Below are positions 7,828 through 12,449 of a DNA stretch of 12,449 bases, in pieces. The notes beneath the pieces were generated by a model. That model was not told where the DNA came from, did not search any database, and saw nothing but the letters and a program-made list of their open reading frames with translations. Origin of the DNA: Bacillota bacterium (lineage in GTDB: Bacteria > Bacillota > Dehalobacteriia > UBA4068); NCBI GenBank assembly GCA_017439615.1, contig JAFSIU010000128.1:1-12449 (forward strand). Reading direction: 5' to 3'. Made by a program: the position numbers and the translations under genes. Numbering within the stretch: position 1 is the first letter of the stretch; every line of letters begins with the position of its first letter.

Positions 7828-7925
7828 ATAAAAGCAAAAAAACTATGCTAATAACACATAAACAGCCATTACTAAAAACCTGCGCTTTTAAAATAAGCGT
7901 AGGTGCTAAAGTAAAAATAGCTGTT
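7808..7925 (-). promoter_or_regulatory. Attenuator RNA with mutually exclusive stems 1:2, 2:3 (antiterminator) and 3:4 (terminator)
   Basis: Region 1 (AACAGCTATT, 7925-7916, inside leader codons 7-10) pairs with region 2 (AATGGCTGTT, 7870-7861) over 10 bp with one G-U. A nested hairpin, CCTACGCTT (7903-7895) with AAGCGCAGG (7887-7879), has one mismatch. Region 2, extended to 7874-7862, pairs with 7824-7812 over 13 continuous bp (10 Watson-Crick and 3 G-U). That uses the 5' arm, the loop and part of the 3' arm of the terminator, so antiterminator and terminator cannot coexist. The leader stop codon TAG is the first three bases of extended region 2. The arrangement matches the enteric phe/trp attenuators: a ribosome stalled in region 1 frees region 2 to form 2:3 and transcription continues; a ribosome reaching the stop covers region 2 and 3:4 terminates. 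All pairings were read directly; no folding energy was computed. Confidence 0.88.
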
Positions 7926-7943
7926 GTAATATGCTTTTATCAT
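7872..7943 (-). CDS. Aromatic-rich leader peptide (23 aa) of a Tyr/Phe attenuator
   Basis: A short ORF with ATG at 7943-7941, TAG stop at 7874-7872 and an AGGAG site (7955-7951) 7 nt before the start. Residues 5-18 read YYNSYFYFSTYAYF and the last residue is F23. In total 6 Tyr and 4 Phe make up 10 of 23 residues, with no Trp or His. The start is about 21 nt after the predicted transcription start. The peptide itself probably has no function; its translation reports tRNA-Tyr and tRNA-Phe charging. Codons 7-10 are region 1 of the attenuator and the stop codon lies in region 2, so ribosome position directly sets which RNA stem forms. A second stop, TAA, follows immediately. It is analogous in design to enteric pheL, with which it shares no obvious sequence. 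I know of no named family for it. Confidence 0.9.
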   Translation of the reverse strand: MIKAYYNSYFYFSTYAYFKSAGF

Positions 7944-7970
7944 AGCTAAACTCCTGAAATTAATGTAATA

Positions 7971-7999
7971 ATAATACAAAAGCATAGATAATTTGTCAA
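7971..7999 (-). promoter_or_regulatory. Sigma-A promoter of the leader and aromatic operon
   Basis: A perfect -35 box TTGACA (7999-7994), a 17-bp spacer and -10 TATTAT (7976-7971; one mismatch from TATAAT). Transcription should begin at about 7966-7964, giving a leader of roughly 185 nt before the CoA ligase ATG. It is the best promoter match in the window, as expected for an attenuated operon with constitutive initiation. One arm of a 10-bp inverted repeat lies in the spacer. Confidence 0.88.
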
Positions 8000-8023
8000 G
8001 AAAAATATAAAGCCTATGCTTTT
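7978..8023 (-). repeat. 10-bp perfect inverted repeat around the -35 box: operator or weak gpsA terminator
   Basis: The + strand reads AAAAGCATAG at 7978-7987 and CTATGCTTTT at 8014-8023, separated by 26 bp that hold the -35 box. The right arm touches the gpsA stop codon. In gpsA mRNA the arms could form a 10-bp AU-rich stem followed by UUUGUAUUAUU, a weak terminator. As DNA they could be an operator. There is no evidence here to choose. Confidence 0.55.
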
Positions 8024-9015
8024 TATTCTTCTTCACCACGAAGATCAGACTTCATCAGATTATCGAATGCCGTTCTCGGTTTTTTTCCGTTTTCGATAAT
8101 ATTATATAACTGTGTCGTTATCGGCATGTAAATATCATATTTCTGTGCCAAGGCATATGTGCAATATACAGCATTTATACCTTCAACGACCATTCCCATA
8201 TCGGATAAAACTTTCTTTACGGGTATACCTTTTCCAATGGCGATACCGGCTCTTCGATTACGGCTGTGTATACTTCCGCAAGTAACCTGCAAATCGCCAA
8301 CACCGGAAAGCCCGAAAAATGTCTCTCTTTTGCCGCCCATCTTTATCCCCAGTCTGGTTATTTCCGCTAAACCTCTGGCGATGAGTGCTGCCTTGGCATT
8401 ATCTCCAAAGCCAAGACCTTCGGAAATGCCTGCGGCAAGTGCAATAACATTTTTGACAGCTCCGCCGATTTCAACTCCACACAGATCACCAGATGTATAA
8501 ACACGGAAATACTTGTTAGAGAATATTGATTGTATAAACATATTGGCATTGCTGTCACAACCTGCAGCTGTGACAAAAGTTGGCATTTCGGCAACTACCT
8601 CTTCTGCATGAGAAGGGCCTGATAAAACAACAAAGGGATTCTGCGGGAAGTATTCATTTACAACTTCTGATAAACGACGCGAAGTACCTACTTCAAATCC
8701 TTTTGCTGTATTGACGAGTATAGCATCCTTAGAAATATATGGCTTAATTTTTGCACAAACTTCACCTGTTGCATGTGATGGCACAGAGAGAATAATTACA
8801 TTGCAGTTTGATAAAAAAGAAAGCTTATCAGTAAATTTAATCGATTCAGGTAAGCGCACATCATGAATAAATGCCTCATTATGATGAGTATGATTTATGA
8901 TCTCTATCTGTGCAGGATCCCAGGACCAAACGGTAACTTTATGTTTGTTTTTATTCAGCAGCATTGCCAATGCCGTGCCCCAGCTGCCCGCACCAATAAT
9001 TCCTATTCGATTCAT
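8023..9015 (-). CDS. gpsA: NAD(P)-dependent glycerol-3-phosphate dehydrogenase
   Basis: Reduces dihydroxyacetone phosphate to sn-glycerol-3-phosphate, the backbone for phospholipids and the substrate of PlsY, in the cytosol. The protein has 330 residues, a normal length. The N-terminal Rossmann fold has GAGSWG at residues 8-13, then SVPSHATGEV, NTAKGFEVGTSR, SGPSHAEE (132-139), GGAVKNV with the catalytic lysine at K188, GLGFGDNAKAALIARG, and GLSGVGDLQVTC in the C-terminal domain. Two adjacent ATGs exist at 9018 and 9015. AAGGTG (9026-9021) is only 2 nt from the first and 5 nt from the second, so I use 9015; the difference is one residue. The start overlaps the TGA of plsY, so the two lipid genes are translationally coupled. 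It is the last gene of the DUF512-der-plsY-gpsA run, and no strong terminator follows it. Confidence 0.97.
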   Translation of the reverse strand: MNRIGIIGAGSWGTALAMLLNKNKHKVTVWSWDPAQIEIINHTHHNEAFIHDVRLPESIKFTDKLSFLSNCNVIILSVPSHATGEVCAKIKPYISKDAILVNTAKGFEVGTSRRLSEVVNEYFPQNPFVVLSGPSHAEEVVAEMPTFVTAAGCDSNANMFIQSIFSNKYFRVYTSGDLCGVEIGGAVKNVIALAAGISEGLGFGDNAKAALIARGLAEITRLGIKMGGKRETFFGLSGVGDLQVTCGSIHSRNRRAGIAIGKGIPVKKVLSDMGMVVEGINAVYCTYALAQKYDIYMPITTQLYNIIENGKKPRTAFDNLMKSDLRGEEE

Positions 9016-9623
9016 CATTTCACCTTACGATCAAATTTATATTCTGTGCCATTGAGTAATCTTTTGATATTATCCTTATGACGATAAATTACAAGAATTG
9101 AAGCCAAAAGCACAGGAATTGAATAATGAGCATCATAATGTAATATCAAAACTGCAAGATCCAACATACACGCTGCAACAATGGTTGACAAAGAAACTAT
9201 TCTTGTGAAATATAGCGATATCAGCCAAGCAGCAATTGTTATAACAGCGGACAACGGAGATGCTATTATCATTACACCGATGGCAGTTGCAGCACCTTTA
9301 CCACCATTGAATCTGAGCCAGACAGGAAAAGTATGTCCTAAAATAGCAAGAACGCCGCAAATGATAGCAAAATACTGGCCTGCAATAATTTGTCCTAAAA
9401 TTGCAGCTAAAGCACCCTTAAGCAAATCGCATACTAAGACAATAGCGCCGCCGCATTTTCCCAATACACGCAAAGTGTTGGTCGCACCGATATTTCCGCT
9501 ACCATAGTTTCTTATATCATTTCCGGTCCTGAACTTGACGAGCAGATAACCCGTAGGAACTGAACCTAATAAATAGCTGAATATCGCTGCAGCAATAATC
9601 TGTGCTATATCCGCAAAACTCAT
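9015..9623 (-). CDS. plsY: Acyl-phosphate:glycerol-3-phosphate acyltransferase
   Basis: Integral membrane enzyme that transfers an acyl group from acyl-phosphate to glycerol-3-phosphate, the first acylation in phospholipid synthesis of most Gram-positives. The protein has 202 residues with several hydrophobic segments (first about 5-29) and the three family motifs: GSVPTGYLLVKF (20-31) running into GSGNIGATN (41-49), DLLKGALA (66-73), and HTFPVWLRFNGGKG (97-110). The ATG at 9623 follows an AGAGGTG-type site, and the gene starts 10 bp after der. Its product uses the glycerol-3-phosphate made by the next gene, gpsA, whose start overlaps the plsY stop. The usual length and intact motifs suggest a fully active enzyme. 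Confidence 0.97.
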   Translation of the reverse strand: MSFADIAQIIAAAIFSYLLGSVPTGYLLVKFRTGNDIRNYGSGNIGATNTLRVLGKCGGAIVLVCDLLKGALAAILGQIIAGQYFAIICGVLAILGHTFPVWLRFNGGKGAATAIGVMIIASPLSAVITIAAWLISLYFTRIVSLSTIVAACMLDLAVLILHYDAHYSIPVLLASILVIYRHKDNIKRLLNGTEYKFDRKVK

Positions 9624-9633
9624 ATTTCACCTC

Positions 9634-10953
9634 TCACTCTTTATCACGCTTACGGAACAAGATTTTGATCGATGTTCCGGCAAATCCAAAGCTCTCTCTG
9701 AACTTGTTTTCAAGATATCTTGCATAGGAGAAATGCATTAATTCAGGATCATTCAGAAAAATAACAAATTTAGGCGGTTTGACACCAACCTGAGTTGCAT
9801 AAAGAATTTTCAAACGCTTGCCTTTATCAGTAGGAGGAGGATTCAAAAGAACTGCCTCACGAACAACTTCATTAAGGCGTGCAGTTGCAACACGATGATT
9901 CTGCTGCTGAGAAATGAAATCGCACAGAGGAAGTATCTCACTTACCCTCTGCCCTGTTTTTGCAGAAACAAACAAAGTAAGTGCATATTCTGCGAAAGGG
10001 AGTTCTTCCTTGATCTTATCTTCAAATTTTTTCATTGTTTTGCTGTCTTTTACTGGCAAATCCCATTTATTGACAACAATCAGAAGACCTTTTCCCTGCT
10101 CATGCGCCATGCCTGCAATTCGTTTATCCTGATCAGTAACACCACTTTCAGCATCAAGAACAAGAACTGCAACATCGCAACGGTCAATAGCCTTCATACC
10201 ACGTTCAACACTATAACGCTCAGTAGGCTCATTGATCCTCGCCTTGCGGCGCATACCCGCAGTATCAATGATGACATATTCTTTTCCGTCTTTTTTTAAT
10301 ATTGTGTCAATCGCATCTCTGGTTGTTCCTGCAATGTCAGATACAATAACTCTGTCAGCTCCTACCAAAGCATTTGTCAAAGACGATTTTCCCACATTGG
10401 GTCTGCCGATAAGTGCTATTGAAACTCTGTCACCATCTATTTCCTCTTCATTTTGCTCCGGGAAATGCTCAATAACAGCATCAAGCAGATCGCCAATATT
10501 CATACCATGCAAAGATGATACCGGAATAGGTTCACCCAAACCGAGATTATAGAATTCATATATCGGAGACAAATCACGGAAATTATCAATTTTATTAACA
10601 CAAAGAATAACAGGTTTTTCGGTTTTGCGTAAAATTGCCGCAACCTCCATATCATCACCTGTTATGCCCGTGCGGGAATCAACAACAAAAATAATAACAT
10701 CAGATTCTTCCATCGCGAGCTCTGCTTGCTCTTTGATTTTTGCAGGTATAATGCCTTCTTGTTTGTTGAATTCAATACCGCCTGTATCAATAAGCAGAAA
10801 CTGATGATTAAGCCATTCAGCATCACGGTATAATCTATCTCTTGTCATTCCGGGCTGATCGGCAACAATTGCATGTCTGCCTTCGGTTATTCTGTTAAAA
10901 AGCGTGGATTTGCCTACATTGGCGCGTCCAACAATTGCAACTACAGGTTTCAT
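9634..10953 (-). CDS. der: Ribosome-assembly GTPase Der (EngA)
   Basis: Essential GTPase with two tandem G domains that acts late in 50S ribosomal subunit assembly. The protein has 439 residues. G domain 1 has GRANVGKS (9-16), DTGG (56-59) and NKID (120-123). An acidic linker (about 165-175) follows. G domain 2 has GRPNVGKS (183-190), DTAGMRRK (230-237) and NKWD (295-298). The C-terminal KH-like RNA-binding domain ends in [10 protein letters not shown]. The ATG at 10953 directly abuts the TAA of the DUF512 gene, and its ribosome binding site GAGGAG (10966-10961) lies inside that gene, so translation is coupled. Placement before plsY and gpsA is a recurring order in Bacillota. Nothing unusual is seen in the sequence. 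Confidence 0.98.
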   Translation of the reverse strand: MKPVVAIVGRANVGKSTLFNRITEGRHAIVADQPGMTRDRLYRDAEWLNHQFLLIDTGGIEFNKQEGIIPAKIKEQAELAMEESDVIIFVVDSRTGITGDDMEVAAILRKTEKPVILCVNKIDNFRDLSPIYEFYNLGLGEPIPVSSLHGMNIGDLLDAVIEHFPEQNEEEIDGDRVSIALIGRPNVGKSSLTNALVGADRVIVSDIAGTTRDAIDTILKKDGKEYVIIDTAGMRRKARINEPTERYSVERGMKAIDRCDVAVLVLDAESGVTDQDKRIAGMAHEQGKGLLIVVNKWDLPVKDSKTMKKFEDKIKEELPFAEYALTLFVSAKTGQRVSEILPLCDFISQQQNHRVATARLNEVVREAVLLNPPPTDKGKRLKILYATQVGVKPPKFVIFLNDPELMHFSYARYLENKFRESFGFAGTSIKILFRKRDKE

Positions 10954-12276
10954 TTAAATCTCCTCATATAAAAATTCTGCACCCAAGGCTTCTAGAATGC
11001 CTTGAACCCCATTGGCTACGACCTGAATATCAGCATCAAGCTTTTCTGCCAATTCATCAACTGTCATATCATCAAGAAAAACAGGGGCATCAAATTTCAG
11101 CATTACATCAGGAATAATGATTTTTGGTTTTTGTGTTTGCTGTCGTCTCCATTCTGCTAACCCTTTAAGTATGCAGCTTCCCGTAACAAGCCCTGTTACT
11201 GTAACACTTTCACCAAAAAAACTGTTTTTAACAGGGAAAATATTTACCTTCAGGTTTTCTATCTTGTTTAAATCATCAATTATAGGCTGCAATACAGCTG
11301 CACCGCTGATGCCCGTGATGAAATTTAATTCAAGAGGCTCATTGAAATTTTTAGGCAATTCATTGATAACACAATTCCATTCATCATAAAGTGCTGCAGT
11401 CATACCAACGCCGTTTTCAATCTGGCTAAACTCCTTATAATGCTCTGCTTCAGGCATTTTCTGTCCTGCTATGAGATAAAATTCATCAGCAACATATATG
11501 AAATTATCTTCACCTAGTTTTCCTTGATATTCTTGTGCAATCCTGATTACTTCAGCAGCTTCATCGGGCTGATAAAGTTTAATTTCAGGATACTTGCAGA
11601 ATTCCGTAAGTCCGACAGGTACAAGTGCAAGTGAAAAAAGTTGAGGTGTATATTCCATCAGGTCTTCGATTGTTTTTATCAATTCCTCACCATCATTTAT
11701 ACCGGGGCAAAGTACCAGCTGACCATTGATATATATATCATTATCCTTCAGTCTTGTCAAAAGCTCCTTGATATTTGCAGCGGCAGGATTCTTTAAAAGC
11801 TGCACACGCAATTCCGGATTGGTGGTATGTATGGAAATATAAAGCGGTGATAATCTCATACGGAAGATTCGCTCATAATCCTCTTCTGAGAGATTAGTAC
11901 CTGTGATGTAGCTGCCTTCCATAAAAGACATTCTATAGTCATCATCTTTGAGATACATTGTTTTTCGGCAGCCTTCGGGAAGCTGAGAAACAAAGCAAAA
12001 AGAGCAGTTGTTCCTGCAGGAACGAATCCCATCAAAAACATTGTCCGTAAACTCTATACCAATATCTTCATAAGGGTAATGAGATATATCAAAGCAAATT
12101 TTCTCACCACTCTTTTTACGAACAAGCATTGTGAATTCTTCATCTGCGGTATGATAATTGAAATCAATAAGATCATTTATTTCATATCCATTGATAGCAA
12201 CGACCTCATCGCCTGCTTCAAGTTCTAACTCCTCCGCAATGCTGTCTTCTAAAATATCAGCTATAATTCCGGTCAT
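10954..12276 (-). CDS. PDZ / radical-SAM / DUF512 family protein
   Basis: A conserved 440-residue cytosolic protein of unknown biochemical role. The N-terminus (about 1-60) is a PDZ-like domain with the typical LEAGDEVVAINGYEI stretch (19-33). Next is a radical SAM core with the cluster motif C87-x3-C91-x2-C94, which should bind a [4Fe-4S] cluster and S-adenosylmethionine. The C-terminal part from about residue 270 is DUF512, with GVGM (about 290), GESVTVTGLVTG and DDMTVDELAEKL near the end. The ATG at 12276 is 7 nt after AAGGAG (12289-12284). The gene is the first of the tight run ending with gpsA and abuts der with no gap. The substrate is unknown; the link to der only hints at ribosome or RNA work. 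The family assignment is confident, the function is not. Confidence 0.9.
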   Translation of the reverse strand: MTGIIADILEDSIAEELELEAGDEVVAINGYEINDLIDFNYHTADEEFTMLVRKKSGEKICFDISHYPYEDIGIEFTDNVFDGIRSCRNNCSFCFVSQLPEGCRKTMYLKDDDYRMSFMEGSYITGTNLSEEDYERIFRMRLSPLYISIHTTNPELRVQLLKNPAAANIKELLTRLKDNDIYINGQLVLCPGINDGEELIKTIEDLMEYTPQLFSLALVPVGLTEFCKYPEIKLYQPDEAAEVIRIAQEYQGKLGEDNFIYVADEFYLIAGQKMPEAEHYKEFSQIENGVGMTAALYDEWNCVINELPKNFNEPLELNFITGISGAAVLQPIIDDLNKIENLKVNIFPVKNSFFGESVTVTGLVTGSCILKGLAEWRRQQTQKPKIIIPDVMLKFDAPVFLDDMTVDELAEKLDADIQVVANGVQGILEALGAEFLYEEI

Positions 12277-12308
12277 TTATCAGCTCCTTACAAGAAATCA
12301 TTTATATT

Positions 12309-12337
12309 ATTTTCCCATATAAATGCGATTTAGTCAA
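12309..12337 (-). promoter_or_regulatory. Possible promoter of the DUF512-der-plsY-gpsA operon
   Basis: TTGACT (12337-12332) is a good -35 match. At 17 bp downstream the -10 would be GAAAAT (12314-12309), which is weak; AT-rich alternatives lie a few bases further on. It falls in the only gap before the DUF512 gene (12277-12343). No terminator is seen in that gap, so read-through from the upstream gene is also possible. Confidence 0.35.
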
Positions 12338-12343
12338 TAAATA

Positions 12344-12448
12344 TCATTTTGCGGCAGCCCAAAAAATCTGCACTTTGTCCAAAAAAGAAAGAAATAAACG
12401 GTCATCATCAAAAGAAAAGTATTTTGCCCGCTCACATTCCCGATACTC
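12344..12448 (-). CDS. Possible C-terminal end of an unidentified protein (34 codons), cut by the window edge
   Basis: One minus-strand frame is open from the window edge to TGA at 12346-12344. It ends with SFLDKVQIFWAAAK and is preceded by a charged and aromatic stretch. The length is too short to name a family, and an open frame of 34 codons can occur by chance. It is plausible because the strand matches its neighbours and it stops 67 bp before the DUF512 start, close to the candidate promoter. Confidence 0.4.
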   Translation of the reverse strand, partial: EYRECERAKYFSFDDDRLFLSFLDKVQIFWAAAK

Positions 12449-12449
12449 A

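Noticed and set aside
7781..7837. N-terminal extension of the CoA ligase beginning at TTG 7837
   Set aside because: It would translate through the terminator hairpin and the ribosome binding site into a Cys/His-rich string unlike any ligase N-terminus. ATG 7780 has an ideal AGGAGG at 8 nt.
7860..7868. TGG (Trp) next to the leader stop codon
   Set aside because: It lies after the TAG and TAA stops and is not translated in the leader frame; it is part of region 2 of the RNA.
7781..8022. T-box riboswitch upstream of the operon
   Set aside because: The usual T-box sequence (AGGGTGGNACCGCG-like) and a specifier stem are not seen, while a translated leader with stacked Tyr/Phe codons explains the region better.
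684..8022. Mobile element boundaries around the aromatic operon
   Set aside because: No transposase, integrase, tRNA target, long direct repeats or terminal inverted repeats were seen at either edge.

Overview
The window comes from a low-G+C, endospore-forming member of the Bacillota, most likely an anaerobe of the Clostridia or Negativicutes. The sequence does not let me choose between these. The evidence is spoIVA (a sporulation-only gene), the gene order DUF512/radical-SAM protein - der - plsY - gpsA - (...) - spoIVA, strong AGGAGG-type ribosome binding sites, and oxygen-sensitive ferredoxin-linked enzymes. Every supported gene lies on the minus strand, so transcription runs from high to low coordinates.

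Layout in transcription order: (1) 12344-12448, the last 34 codons of an unidentified gene. (2) 12276-8023, a tight housekeeping operon: a PDZ/radical-SAM/DUF512 protein, the ribosome-assembly GTPase Der, acyl-phosphate glycerol-3-phosphate acyltransferase PlsY and glycerol-3-phosphate dehydrogenase GpsA. The last two make sn-glycerol-3-phosphate and acylate it. (3) 8022-7781, a 242-bp regulatory leader with a near-consensus sigma-A promoter, a 23-codon leader peptide in which 10 residues are Tyr or Phe, mutually exclusive RNA stems and an intrinsic terminator. (4) 7780-782, a six-gene operon: ANL acyl/aryl-CoA ligase, OFA-like MFS transporter, IorA, IorB, PaaK-type phenylacetate-CoA ligase and a tandem-ACT protein. 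It ends in a 16-bp intrinsic terminator. (5) 683-1, the N-terminal 227 codons of spoIVA.

The main result is the leader at 7971-7795, which reads as a complete Tyr/Phe transcription attenuator. The leader ORF, the 1:2 pairing, the 13-bp 2:3 antiterminator that includes the leader stop codon, and the 3:4 terminator are all visible. Under the canonical mechanism the operon is ON when charged tRNA-Tyr or tRNA-Phe is scarce, which is the logic of a biosynthetic operon. IorAB plus PaaK is usually annotated as aromatic amino acid breakdown (arylpyruvate to arylacetyl-CoA). The control logic instead suggests it runs reductively here: import of phenylacetate or 4-hydroxyphenylacetate, CoA activation, reductive carboxylation to phenylpyruvate or 4-hydroxyphenylpyruvate, and transamination elsewhere to Phe/Tyr. 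The sequence elements are seen directly. The direction of the pathway is inference.

The aromatic operon has its own promoter and terminator. It sits between gpsA and spoIVA, which are close neighbours in Bacillus, so it looks like a self-contained cassette inserted into a conserved block.
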